Of a DNA stretch of 64,000 bases, positions 45,782 through 54,491 are shown piece after piece; positions within the stretch are counted from its first letter, which is position 1, and every line of letters starts with the position of its first letter. The position numbers and the translations under genes are program-made. The stretch is from Aminobacter carboxidus (GTDB taxonomy: Bacteria; Pseudomonadota; Alphaproteobacteria; Rhizobiales; Rhizobiaceae): NCBI RefSeq assembly GCF_014863355.1, contig NZ_JACZEP010000007.1, positions 186,001 through 250,000 on the forward strand, read 5' to 3'. The notes beneath the pieces are model-generated. The model was not told the DNA's origin. It was given only the letters and a program-made list of their open reading frames with translations, and made no database searches.

Positions 45782-47566
45782 TCACACCAGCTCGCGGCCC
45801 TTGGCGTCGATGGCGTTGGCCACCGCCTCGTCGGTCGCCTCGTCGGGCAGCAGCATCTCGTTATGCGCCTTGCCCGACGGGATCATCGGGAAGCAGTTGG
45901 CGAGCGTGGCCACGCGGCAGTCGAAGATCACCGCCTTCTTCACCGAGATCATCTCCTTGATCGCATCGTCCAGCTCGTCCGGCTTGTCGCAGCGGATGCC
46001 GTGGCCGCCATAGGCCTCGGCCAGCTTGACGAAGTCGGGCATCGCCTCGGTGTAGGAATGCGACAACCGGTTGCCGTGCAGCAGCTGCTGCCACTGGCGC
46101 ACCATGCCCATGTAGGAGTTGTTGAGGATAAACACCTTGATCGGCGCATTGTACTGAAGTGCAGCACTCATCTCCTGGATGCACATCTGCACCGAGGCAT
46201 CGCCGGCAATGTCGATGACCAGCGACTCGGGATGCGCGATCTGCACGCCCAGTGCCGCCGGCAGGCCGTAGCCCATCGTGCCCAAGCCGCCCGAGGTCAT
46301 CCAGCGGTTCGGCTTTTCGAAGCCGTAATGCTGGGCGGCCCACATCTGGTGCTGGCCGACTTCGGTCGTGATGTAGGTGTCGAGGTGCTTGGTCAGCTCA
46401 TACAGCCGCTGGATCGCGTATTGCGGCATGATCACGTCGTTGTTGTGCTTGTAGGCGTAGCTGTCGCGCGCGCGCCACTTGGCGATCTGCTCCCACCACG
46501 GATACAGCGTCTTCTTGTCCGCCTTGGCGGTCGCCCGCCACAGCCGCACCATGTCTTCGAGCACGCGGCCGACATCGCCCAGAATCGGCACGTCGGCGCG
46601 CACGTTCTTGTTGATCGACGACGGATCGATGTCGATGTGGATCTTCTTGGAGTTCGGCGAGAAGGCATTGAGGCGGCCGGTGATGCGGTCGTCGAAGCGC
46701 GCGCCGATACAGACCATGACGTCGCAGTCATGCATCGCCATGTTGGCTTCGTAGCTACCGTGCATGCCCAACATGCCGAGCCAGTTCTTGCCCGATTTCG
46801 GATAGGCACCAAGGCCCATCAGCGTCGAGGTGATCGGGAAACCGGTCAGGTCGACGAGTTCGCGCAGCAACTGGCTTGCTTCCGGGCCGGAATTGACAAC
46901 GCCACCGCCGGAATAGATGACCGGGCGCTTGGCGCCTGCCATCAGCGCCACCGCTTCCTTGATCTTCTCCAGGTCGCCCTGGATCTTTGGCTGGTAGGAG
47001 GTGCGCGGCGCGGTCTGCGGCGGCGTGTAGATGCCCTTGGCAAACTGCACGTCCTTGGGGATGTCGACAACCACCGGACCGGGACGGCCCGTCGTTGCGA
47101 CATGGAAGGCCTCGTGCAGGATCGCGGCCAGGTCGTTGACGTCCTTCACCAGCCAGTTGTGCTTGGTGCACGGCCTGGTGATGCCGATGGTGTCGCACTC
47201 CTGGAAGGCGTCGGAGCCGATCAGCGAGGTCGGCACCTGGCCGGTGATGCACACCAGCGGGATCGAATCCATCAGCGCGTCCTGCAGCGGCGTCACCGCA
47301 TTGGTGGCGCCCGGGCCCGACGTCACCAGCATCACGCCGGCCTTGCCGGTCGAACGCGCATAACCTTCCGCGGCATGGCCGGCACCCTGCTCGTGGCGCA
47401 CCAGAATGTGCTGGACGTCGTCCTGCTGGAACAGCTCGTCATAGATCGGAAGAACGGCGCCGCCGGGATAGCCGAAGAGGTGCTTGACGCCATTGTCCTT
47501 CAGCGCCTGCACCACCATCTCGGCGCCGGTCATTTCGCGTCGTCCGCTATCACTATGTCCGCTCAT
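45782..47566 (-). CDS. ilvB: Acetolactate synthase large (catalytic) subunit
   Basis: Thiamine-diphosphate enzyme that makes acetolactate and acetohydroxybutyrate, first step of branched-chain amino-acid synthesis. It has 594 residues: GYPGGAVLPIYDELF with the nearby catalytic Glu in VRHEQGAGHAAEGYAR, three domains of usual size, and the ThDP motif GDASVQMCIQEMSAAL ending in NNSYMGM. The ATG at 47566 is chosen; an in-frame TTG at 47632 sits on the T run of the attenuator and cannot be a start. Control is by the leader peptide and attenuator upstream. Confidence 0.96.
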   Translation of the reverse strand: MSGHSDSGRREMTGAEMVVQALKDNGVKHLFGYPGGAVLPIYDELFQQDDVQHILVRHEQGAGHAAEGYARSTGKAGVMLVTSGPGATNAVTPLQDALMDSIPLVCITGQVPTSLIGSDAFQECDTIGITRPCTKHNWLVKDVNDLAAILHEAFHVATTGRPGPVVVDIPKDVQFAKGIYTPPQTAPRTSYQPKIQGDLEKIKEAVALMAGAKRPVIYSGGGVVNSGPEASQLLRELVDLTGFPITSTLMGLGAYPKSGKNWLGMLGMHGSYEANMAMHDCDVMVCIGARFDDRITGRLNAFSPNSKKIHIDIDPSSINKNVRADVPILGDVGRVLEDMVRLWRATAKADKKTLYPWWEQIAKWRARDSYAYKHNNDVIMPQYAIQRLYELTKHLDTYITTEVGQHQMWAAQHYGFEKPNRWMTSGGLGTMGYGLPAALGVQIAHPESLVIDIAGDASVQMCIQEMSAALQYNAPIKVFILNNSYMGMVRQWQQLLHGNRLSHSYTEAMPDFVKLAEAYGGHGIRCDKPDELDDAIKEMISVKKAVIFDCRVATLANCFPMIPSGKAHNEMLLPDEATDEAVANAIDAKGRELV

Positions 47567-47633
47567 CGGTCCGTCCCGTCTTTCCTTCGCCGTTTTCGGC
47601 GGTTGCTGCTCGTTTAGTCCTGTTTCGGGCAAT

Positions 47634-47657
47634 AAAAAAGGCCCCCGAGGGAGCCTT
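47634..47657 (-). terminator. Attenuator terminator of ilvBN
   Basis: On the minus strand AAGGCTCC...GGGGCCTT forms a GC-rich stem (47638-47657) followed directly by TTTTTT and ATTG. It lies between the leader peptide stop (47691) and the ilvB start (47566), in the position expected for the attenuator. Confidence 0.85.
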
Positions 47658-47690
47658 CACATTTGCGCATGGGGGGATTTCGCCCGGCGG

Positions 47691-47744
47691 TCACACCGCC
47701 TTGCCCACGCGCAATCCTACTACGAGAATGAGTGTCTTGTTCAT
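47691..47744 (-). CDS. ilvL: ilvBN leader peptide
   Basis: A 17-codon frame, MNKTLILVVGLRVGKAV, with ten Leu, Ile, Val or similar regulatory residues (L, I, L, V, V, L, V, V), followed by TGA. The stop lies inside a hairpin GGCGGT-GTG-ACCGCC (47686-47700). A terminator with T run follows at 47634-47657. This is the textbook plan of ribosome-mediated attenuation: charged branched-chain tRNAs let the ribosome reach the stop and the terminator forms. No strong ribosome site is visible before the ATG. Confidence 0.8.
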   Translation of the reverse strand: MNKTLILVVGLRVGKAV

Positions 47745-47932
47745 GGGCGCGGACGTTAGTGCGCGAGACGGCGCGCTGTCAACCGGGCCGCCACAAATTT
47801 TCCGCAACGTCAGGCGCAGGGTCGAAAAGCTCCAATTCGATCGTTGCCCTTAACCGGCGCTACACCATCCACCATCACGCGACCTTAACGGCATTGCGCT
47901 ATTCTCTGGTCAGAACTGGGGGATTTACTGCG

Positions 47933-49765
47933 ATGTACTTCGAACGTCAGGCCGAGGGCGGAGAAACCACCTCGCAGGAGCGGCGCGATCCGAAACAGGA
48001 CGATGCCCGTATCCTTGGCCATGTCGTGCAGTGCGACGGTGCGCGCGCAGTCATCAGCGCCTACGCTGAAGCAGGCGGCGCAGACACCATAGGTCTGTGG
48101 ACCGTCGGCCGCATGATCTGCATCAATCTCGGTGAAACCCGCACCATCGGCCTCGTTTATTCCATCGCCAAGTCGGACCGTTCGTGGAGCAGCGAAGGCG
48201 ACAACCCCATCGAGGTCAATGTCGAGCTGATCGGCGAAGTCCGTGACGTCGGCACCGACAAGCACCCGGTGTTCGACCGCGGCATCACCGTCTATCCCTA
48301 TATCGGCGCCATCGCCCACCGCATCCGCAGCCGCGACCTCCAGGCGGTCTACGACCTTGCCGGCCGCCGCACCGTCACCATCGGCCAGCTGTCGCAGGAC
48401 GACACCATCGACGCCTGCATCGCCATCGACGAAACCCTTGCCCGCCACTTCGCCGTCGTCGGCACGACAGGCGTCGGCAAGTCGACCGCCGTCTCGCTTC
48501 TGCTGCGCAAGGCGATCGCCGCGCGGCCCGACCTGCGCGTGCTGATCATGGATCCGCACAACGAATTCGCAGCATCGCTGCCGGAACATTGCGTCAAGGT
48601 CGATTCCAATTCGCTCGACCTGCCGTTCTGGCTGTTCCGCCTCGAGGAATTCTCCGAAGTGCTGTTTCGCGGCCGTGAAACCGATGCCGACGAGATCGAC
48701 GTGCTGCGTGACCTCATCCCGGTCGCCAAGAACCTCTACCGCAGCCCGCAAGGCGGCGCCTTCCTGCGCCGCGGCGTCGACGCACTGACCGCCGACACGC
48801 CCGTACCCTACCGCATCGCCGACCTGATCAAGCAGATCGACGAACGCATGGGCCTGCTCGAATCGAAGAACGAACGCCCGATCCTGAAGTCGCTGCGCAC
48901 CCGCATCGAGTCCGCGCTGGCCGACCCGCGCTACCGCTTCATGTTCCATTCGCGCCTGATCGAAGACACCATCCACGAGACCATCGGCAACATCTTCCGC
49001 GTCCCGACGCATGGCCGCCCGGTCACCTGCTTCGAAATGGCCGGCATGCCCTCCGAAGTCGTCAATTCGGTCTGTTCGGTGCTCGCCCGCCTCGCCTTCG
49101 ACCTGGCGCTGTGGAGCGAAGGCCGCCTCAAGCTGCTTCTGCTGTGCGAGGAAGCCCACCGCTACATGCCCGCCGACCACCGCCTCGGCTTCGCGCCGAC
49201 CCGCCACGCGCTGTCGCGCATCGCCAAGGAAGGCCGCAAATACGGCTGCTACCTCGGCGTCGTCACCCAGCGCCCGGGCGAGCTCGACCCGACGATCCTG
49301 TCGCAATGCTCGACGGTCTTCGCAATGCGCCTCGCCAACGAGCAGGACCAGGCAATCATCCGCTCGGCAATCGCCGATTCCTCGGCCTCGACGCTTTCTT
49401 TCCTGTCCTCGATGGGCCAGCGCGAAGCCATCGCCTTCGGCGAGGGTGTCGCCACCACCATGCGGCTGAAGTTCGAGAAGCTCGCGGACGAACTCATCCC
49501 CGGCACCGGCAAGCGGGCCGCCGAAGCGCCGACCGGCAGCGGCGACGACGTCGACCTGGCTACCATCGTCGAGCGCCTGCGCAACGTTCCGAAACCCCAG
49601 GCCGCGGCACTCGGCTTTGCCGAGGTCGTCGATGTCCAGCGCCAAGCCGGCGACAGCGACTACCGCAAACCGGCAGCAACTCCTCGGCCGCAGCCGGACG
49701 ACGATTTCGACACCCGCTTCGGCCTGCGTCCCTCGACCTTTGGCGGCCGCCCGCCGCAAGGCTGA
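47933..49765 (+). CDS. HerA-type ATP-binding protein (DUF87)
   Basis: A 610-residue FtsK/HerA superfamily ATPase. An N-terminal beta-barrel (HAS-like, to about residue 160) precedes Walker A GTTGVGKSTAVSLLL near residue 180; Walker B is LLLLCEEAHRYMP, and VVTQRPGELDPTILSQCSTVF carries the sensor region. HerA forms hexameric DNA pumps, usually with the NurA nuclease; no NurA is adjacent here. The C-terminal 60 residues are Pro/Asp-rich and probably disordered. The ATG at 47933 follows GGGGG; it is divergent from ilvBN. Confidence 0.88.
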   Translation: MYFERQAEGGETTSQERRDPKQDDARILGHVVQCDGARAVISAYAEAGGADTIGLWTVGRMICINLGETRTIGLVYSIAKSDRSWSSEGDNPIEVNVELIGEVRDVGTDKHPVFDRGITVYPYIGAIAHRIRSRDLQAVYDLAGRRTVTIGQLSQDDTIDACIAIDETLARHFAVVGTTGVGKSTAVSLLLRKAIAARPDLRVLIMDPHNEFAASLPEHCVKVDSNSLDLPFWLFRLEEFSEVLFRGRETDADEIDVLRDLIPVAKNLYRSPQGGAFLRRGVDALTADTPVPYRIADLIKQIDERMGLLESKNERPILKSLRTRIESALADPRYRFMFHSRLIEDTIHETIGNIFRVPTHGRPVTCFEMAGMPSEVVNSVCSVLARLAFDLALWSEGRLKLLLLCEEAHRYMPADHRLGFAPTRHALSRIAKEGRKYGCYLGVVTQRPGELDPTILSQCSTVFAMRLANEQDQAIIRSAIADSSASTLSFLSSMGQREAIAFGEGVATTMRLKFEKLADELIPGTGKRAAEAPTGSGDDVDLATIVERLRNVPKPQAAALGFAEVVDVQRQAGDSDYRKPAATPRPQPDDDFDTRFGLRPSTFGGRPPQG

Positions 49766-49829
49766 ACGGGCTCACAGGTGCAAGCGACAGTCCGGCATGA
49801 ATACGCTACGGCACGCCGGCTGCGCGTCC

Positions 49830-50141
49830 TCAAATACCGGATCCGTCCAGCTGTTCCTCGTCCTCGCCTTCCCAGGGCGTTGGCATCTCGGGTGAGTTCT
49901 TGCTCAGATTGGCTTTCGGCAGCGGCATCCAGCACTTCAGCTCCGGATCGGCATAACCGATGATGCAACCCGGATAGGAATCCCCGGCGCGCCAGCCTTC
50001 GATGCCGAACGCGTCGGGCCGGGCCCAATAGGCAACGTCAACCTCAGCCGGGCCCTGTTCGGACGGCCGCACGGTGACCAAGATCCGGCTTCCGTCCCTT
50101 GGCGCACTTGCCATGTTTCGCCACCGATCTGCATCGTCCAT
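49830..50141 (-). CDS. Hypothetical protein of 103 residues
   Basis: A short soluble protein with a strong GGAGGA before the ATG at 50141. It reads ASAPRDGSRILVTVRPSEQG, then VDVAYWARPDAFGIEGWRAG and CWMPLPKAN, the pattern of small DUF551-like proteins in which a Trp-Met-Pro-Leu-Pro motif ends the domain. The C-terminus is acidic. Function unknown. Confidence 0.65.
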   Translation of the reverse strand: MDDADRWRNMASAPRDGSRILVTVRPSEQGPAEVDVAYWARPDAFGIEGWRAGDSYPGCIIGYADPELKCWMPLPKANLSKNSPEMPTPWEGEDEEQLDGSGI

Positions 50142-50359
50142 TCGTCGTCCTCCTCCTCTGCACTGTCTTCGCCGCCGCGTCTCGCGGCGCATGGGAGCAG
50201 TGTTGCCGCGTTGACGAAAGACGTCTAGCGGCAAGTTGCGCAGAAACACGCTTACGATGGATGAGGCGGCTGGCGCAGTCAGCAGTTTGCACTGATCCAT
50301 GACACAACGCTCACCAACGCCAACCATGGAGCGGTCCGACCAACAGCGGAGAATCGGCG

Positions 50360-51175
50360 ATGGGCAACTGGTCGCTCAACGAAACGGTTTCAACCAGCGC
50401 TGGCCTTGTCCGGGCCGGCCGCACTGGCGACGGTCCGGACCTTGTGCTCGCGCATGGCTGGCCGTGGTCGTCCTTCTCCTGGCACAGGGTCATTCCTGAA
50501 CTGGCGCGCCGGTATCGGGTTCACTGGTACGACATGCCGGGCTACGGCCAATCGGACAAGGCGGCCGCGCAGCAGACTTCGCTCGACGTCCAAGGCAAGA
50601 TATTCGCAGAAATGCTCGCGCACTGGCACCTTGTGCGCCCGTCCGTCATAGCCCACGATTTCGGCGGCGCGGCAACGTTGCGTGCGCACCTTCTCCATGG
50701 GTGCAACTACGAACGCTATGTCCTGATGAACATCGTGGCGATGCGTCCGTGGGGTTCCGAGTTCTTCGATCACATGGGCAAGCATGTGGAGGCGTTTCAG
50801 GGCTTGCCAGCCCATATCCACCGCGCACTGGTCGAGGCCTACATCAAGGGCGCCCTTATTGGCGCGATTGCGGATGATGATATCGACGGGTTGGTCGCTC
50901 CATGGCTGACAGAAGACGGCGCGGCGAGCTTCTACCGGCAGTTCGCCCAGGCCGACGAGCATTACACGGCCGAGATTGAACCGATGTTTGGCGAGGTCCG
51001 CTGTCCGGTGAAGATCGTCTGGGGTGAAGCCGACCCGTGGATCCCGCTCGCGCGAGCGAGAGCCCTTCACGCGCTGATGCCTCGGGCCGCCTTTGAGACG
51101 ATCCCGGGGGTCGGCCACATGCCGCAGTTGGAGGCCCCGGAACAGTTCCTGTCCAGCGTGGACGATTTCATCTAA
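50360..51175 (+). CDS. Alpha/beta hydrolase with Asp nucleophile (dehalogenase/epoxide hydrolase type)
   Basis: A 271-residue alpha/beta hydrolase. The oxyanion motif is HGWPWSSFSWH; the nucleophile elbow reads AHDFGG with Asp100 instead of Ser, as in haloalkane or haloacetate dehalogenases and epoxide hydrolases. Asp225 (WGEADPW) and His253 (GVGHMPQLEAP) complete the triad. The family likeness is closest to haloacetate dehalogenase/fluoroacetate-type enzymes, but the substrate cannot be told. GGAG precedes the ATG. Confidence 0.88.
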   Translation: MGNWSLNETVSTSAGLVRAGRTGDGPDLVLAHGWPWSSFSWHRVIPELARRYRVHWYDMPGYGQSDKAAAQQTSLDVQGKIFAEMLAHWHLVRPSVIAHDFGGAATLRAHLLHGCNYERYVLMNIVAMRPWGSEFFDHMGKHVEAFQGLPAHIHRALVEAYIKGALIGAIADDDIDGLVAPWLTEDGAASFYRQFAQADEHYTAEIEPMFGEVRCPVKIVWGEADPWIPLARARALHALMPRAAFETIPGVGHMPQLEAPEQFLSSVDDFI

Positions 51176-51188
51176 AGGTGGGCACGCC

Positions 51189-51980
51189 TCACGCGCAGAC
51201 GCGGTTGCGCCCCTGGCGCTTGGCTTCATAGAGTTGCTTGTCGGCGCGGCGATAGAACTCTTCGGCGGTTTCTTCGCGGTCCCACAAGGCGAGGCCGAAG
51301 CTGGACGTCACGTTGAGCTGGGCACCACCCGTCTCAATCGCCATGCCGGCGATCGCCTTGCGCATGCGCTCGGCAAAGCGCTGCAGAAGCTCGATGTCCA
51401 TGTTGGGCGCAACGATAGCGAATTCCTCGCCGCCGAGGCGCGCCACCACGTCGTGATAGCGGGTCATGCTCTTGAGGCACTTGGCGACCGAGCGCAGAAC
51501 CTCGTCGCCCGCGTCGTGGCCGTAGGTGTCGTTGACCTGCTTGAAATGATCGAGATCGAGGATCATCAGCCCGACAGGCCTATCGATGCGGCGGAACTCG
51601 CCGAGATACTCCCTCAGCGCATCGTCGAAATAGCGCCGGTTCTGCATTCCGGTCAGCCCGTCGGTAAGTGCTGCCTGCTCGAGGGTGCGCGAACGCTCAC
51701 TCAACGACGCTGTCATCTCGCGCAGTTCGCCGCCTTCCTTCACCTGGGTGCGGATCTGCGGAAATATGAAGAACACGCCGTAGACGAGCGTGCCGCTCAA
51801 AAGCAGCGCGATCATGAACAGCAGCCGCTCCACTGCCTCGACGCTCTGGACCCAGCCTGGCGTGTAAAGTGCCTCGGCCGATCCCTGAATCTGGCCCCAG
51901 GCATAGAAGATGCCCAGCGCCGCCGACAAGATCAGCGCACTGAAGATGAAAAACGCCGCTTCAGCCCGGTGAAAGCGCAT
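51189..51980 (-). CDS. Membrane-bound diguanylate cyclase
   Basis: A 263-residue protein with two N-terminal membrane helices (about 8-28 and 52-74) and a GGDEF domain. The active-site motif is GGEEF (183-187), and RYHD at 174-177 is the RxxD inhibitory site exactly five residues before it, so product feedback is expected. It makes the second messenger c-di-GMP. The signal sensed is unknown. Confidence 0.9.
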   Translation of the reverse strand: MRFHRAEAAFFIFSALILSAALGIFYAWGQIQGSAEALYTPGWVQSVEAVERLLFMIALLLSGTLVYGVFFIFPQIRTQVKEGGELREMTASLSERSRTLEQAALTDGLTGMQNRRYFDDALREYLGEFRRIDRPVGLMILDLDHFKQVNDTYGHDAGDEVLRSVAKCLKSMTRYHDVVARLGGEEFAIVAPNMDIELLQRFAERMRKAIAGMAIETGGAQLNVTSSFGLALWDREETAEEFYRRADKQLYEAKRQGRNRVCA

Positions 51981-52056
51981 GGCAATCCTAGTGGAACCCC
52001 CAATCGCACTTATGCCATGCCGCGCCTTACGGAGGGTTAATCCTTAACGGCACTTC

Positions 52057-53010
52057 CTATGCATCGGTCGCGCCCGGCTGGCGGCCGGCCTCGCCGCCGA
52101 TCCTTTGCCATTCCGGCCCGAACTGGTTGCGGAACCACGTCGATTGCCGCTTGGAATATTGCCGTGTCGCGATCTTGGCGCGCTCGATCGCCTCCTCGAA
52201 GCACATCTCACCGGCCATTGCCGCCGCCAGTTCGCGCACGCCGATCGCCTTCATCGCCGGCAACTCGGGCGCAAGCCGCATCGCGCTGATCTCCTTGACC
52301 TCGTCCAGCGCGCCGGCCTCGATCATCCTGTCGAAACGCTGGTCAATGCGCTTGATCAGCAGTTCGCGCTCCGGCTCGATGACAATGAAGCGCGCCGTGG
52401 CCAGGTCGATCATCGGATGCCCCTTGTCGGCCTGCCATTTCAGGATCGAGCGGCCCGACGCCTCCAGCACCTCCAGCGCCCGCACGATGCGCTGGCCGTC
52501 GCTGGCCTTGAGCCGCATCGCAACCGCGCTGTCGACGCTCATCAGCACGCGGTGCAGCCTGGGCGCACCTTCCTCGTTGAGGCGCCAGCGCCAGCGCTCG
52601 CGGATTTCGGCAGGAATGTCGGGCATATCGGACATACCTTCGGCCAGCGCCCGGAAATAGAGCCCGGTGCCGCCGACAAAGATCGGCGGCTTTTCGGCAA
52701 ACAGCCCGCTGTCGGCCACGACAGCGACGTCGCGCAGCCAGCTGCCGGTCGAGTAGGCGGTCGCCGGCGAGACATGGCCGTAGAGAAAATGGCGCGCGCG
52801 CTCTAGGTCGCCAGCGGCTGGCCGCGCCGTCAGCACGTCGAGCACGCCATAAACCTGCATCGAATCGGCGTTGACGATGACACCGCCGTCGCGCTCGGCA
52901 AGCTGAAGCGCCAGCGCTGACTTGCCGCTGGCGGTCGGCCCGGCTATCAGGGTCGCGTTCTTGATGCGCCCCTCGCTAGTTCCGGAATGTTCGATGCCGC
53001 TGATCGCCAC
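52057..53010 (-). CDS. miaA: tRNA dimethylallyltransferase MiaA
   Basis: Adds a dimethylallyl group to A37 of tRNAs that read UNN codons. It has 317 residues: P-loop AGPTASGKSALALQLAERDG near residue 25, NADSMQVYG, FVGGTGLYFRALAEG, and KIATRQYSKRQSTWFRNQF near the end, all MiaA marks. The only suitable start is the GTG at 53010; the open frame beyond has no MiaA likeness. Its start overlaps the divergent serB start by 17 bases. Confidence 0.93.
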   Translation of the reverse strand: MAISGIEHSGTSEGRIKNATLIAGPTASGKSALALQLAERDGGVIVNADSMQVYGVLDVLTARPAAGDLERARHFLYGHVSPATAYSTGSWLRDVAVVADSGLFAEKPPIFVGGTGLYFRALAEGMSDMPDIPAEIRERWRWRLNEEGAPRLHRVLMSVDSAVAMRLKASDGQRIVRALEVLEASGRSILKWQADKGHPMIDLATARFIVIEPERELLIKRIDQRFDRMIEAGALDEVKEISAMRLAPELPAMKAIGVRELAAAMAGEMCFEEAIERAKIATRQYSKRQSTWFRNQFGPEWQRIGGEAGRQPGATDA

Positions 53011-53881
53011 GCTGATTTCCCATCCGGACCGCGCCCTGCTGGCTCCGTCCCTTGCCGATAAGGCCTCTCGCGCCCTCGGCGCAAGCGCCATTGTGTGGCT
53101 GGCCGAGGCTGTCGCCTGCGACATCGCCCTACCACAGGGACTTTCGGCCGACGACGCGCATACGGCGCTCGCCGCCGTCCTCTCTGACGAAGCCATCGAT
53201 TTCGCCGTCCAGGACAACGCGACACGTAGGAAAAAGATCCTCATCGCCGACATGGATTCGACGATGATCGACCAGGAATGCATCGACGAGCTCGCCGACG
53301 AGATTGGCGTCAAGGACCGTGTCGCCGACATCACCGCGCGCTCGATGAATGGCGAGATCGCCTTCGAGCCGGCGCTGCGCGAGCGCGTCGCCCTGCTTGC
53401 CGGCCTCGACGCCTCGGTCATCGACCGCATCATCGAAACCAGGCTGACGCTGGCCTCGGGCGGCCTGACGCTGGTCGCCACCATGAAGGCGCACGGTGCT
53501 TACACGGCACTCGTCTCTGGTGGCTTCGACGTCTTCACCTCGCGCATCGCCGCCAAGTTCGGCTTTGACGAAAACCGCGCCAACCACCTGATCGAGGCCG
53601 ATGGCCGCCTCACCGGCAAGGTTTCCGAGCCGATCCTCGGCCGCGCCGCCAAGGCGGATGCGCTGAACGAAATTTCCGCGCGCCTCGGCCTGACCCCGAC
53701 CGACGCCATCGCCGTCGGCGACGGTGCCAACGACCTCGACATGATCCACCTTGCCGGCTCGGGAGTCGCCCTTCACGCCAAGCCGTCGGTGGCTGCCCAG
53801 GCCAAGCTCCGCATCGACAATTCCGACCTCACCGCCCTGCTCTACCTCCAGGGCTACAGCCGCACCGATTTTACCAGATGA
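52994..53881 (+). CDS. serB: Phosphoserine phosphatase SerB
   Basis: Last step of serine synthesis. The 295 residues are an N-terminal ACT-like region and a HAD phosphatase: motif I DMDSTMIDQECIDELAD (with the nucleophile Asp) near residue 86, motif II SGGFD, motif III/IV GDGANDLDMIHLAG. It starts at 52994 within the miaA start region and ends in ATGA overlapping the acetyltransferase gene. Confidence 0.95.
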   Translation: MPLIATLISHPDRALLAPSLADKASRALGASAIVWLAEAVACDIALPQGLSADDAHTALAAVLSDEAIDFAVQDNATRRKKILIADMDSTMIDQECIDELADEIGVKDRVADITARSMNGEIAFEPALRERVALLAGLDASVIDRIIETRLTLASGGLTLVATMKAHGAYTALVSGGFDVFTSRIAAKFGFDENRANHLIEADGRLTGKVSEPILGRAAKADALNEISARLGLTPTDAIAVGDGANDLDMIHLAGSGVALHAKPSVAAQAKLRIDNSDLTALLYLQGYSRTDFTR

Positions 53882-54447
53882 AACCGATCCGCACCGAACG
53901 CCTGATCCTGCGCAACTGGCAAGAACGCGACCGCGACCTCTTCCACCGCATCAATTCGGACGACCAGGTGATGGAGTTCTTCGGCATGCGGCGCAGCCGC
54001 GCCGAGAGCGACGAACTGTTCGATCGCCTGGCCACCGGCGTCGAGCGCGACGGCTTCGGCTTCGCTGCCGCAGAGATCGCCACGTCAGGCGAATGCATCG
54101 GCTTCGTCGGTCTGCTGCGCACGGACCTAGAGCCATTCATTGCCAAGGGCACGCTGGAGATCGGCTGGCGTCTTGCGCCCGAGTTCTGGGGCAAGGGTTA
54201 CGTCACCGAAGCAGCAGACGCCTGGCTCGCTTATGCCTTCGAGGTGATCGGCGACGACCAAGTCGTGTCCTTCGCCGTGTGGAACAACAACCGCTCGACG
54301 GCAGTCATGCGGCGCCTCGGCATGCAGGCGGTTCCATCCCGTGACTTCGACCACCCACGCGTACCCGACACGCATCCGGCGCTCAGGCGCCACGTGTTCT
54401 ACCGGCTATCGCAAGCCGAATGGCAACAAAAAAAGGCGGCCAACTAG
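53878..54447 (+). CDS. RimJ/RimL-type GNAT acetyltransferase
   Basis: A 189-residue GNAT protein beginning RTERLILRNWQERD, the RimJ/RimL-type start. The CoA loop region is GWRLAPEFWGKGYVTEAADA and the last part NNRSTAVMRRLGMQ is usual. Such enzymes acetylate protein N-termini or small amines. It is coupled to serB by ATGA and ends inside its own terminator hairpin. Confidence 0.87.
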   Translation: MKPIRTERLILRNWQERDRDLFHRINSDDQVMEFFGMRRSRAESDELFDRLATGVERDGFGFAAAEIATSGECIGFVGLLRTDLEPFIAKGTLEIGWRLAPEFWGKGYVTEAADAWLAYAFEVIGDDQVVSFAVWNNNRSTAVMRRLGMQAVPSRDFDHPRVPDTHPALRRHVFYRLSQAEWQQKKAAN

Positions 54448-54460
54448 CCGCCTTTTTCTT
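54428..54460. terminator. Bidirectional terminator
   Basis: AAGGCGGC (54433-54440), loop CAACTA, GCCGCCTT (54447-54454), with A run before and T run after. It serves the acetyltransferase gene on the plus strand, whose stop TAG is in the loop, and the DegP gene from the other side. Confidence 0.9.
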
Positions 54461-54491
54461 GTCTTTCAGGAACTTGCCCGGATTTCCGGAC

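Noticed and set aside
47567-47632. Longer ilvB start at the TTG at 47632
   Set aside because: The TTG sits at the end of the attenuator T run with no ribosome site, and the extra 22 residues are not like the family.
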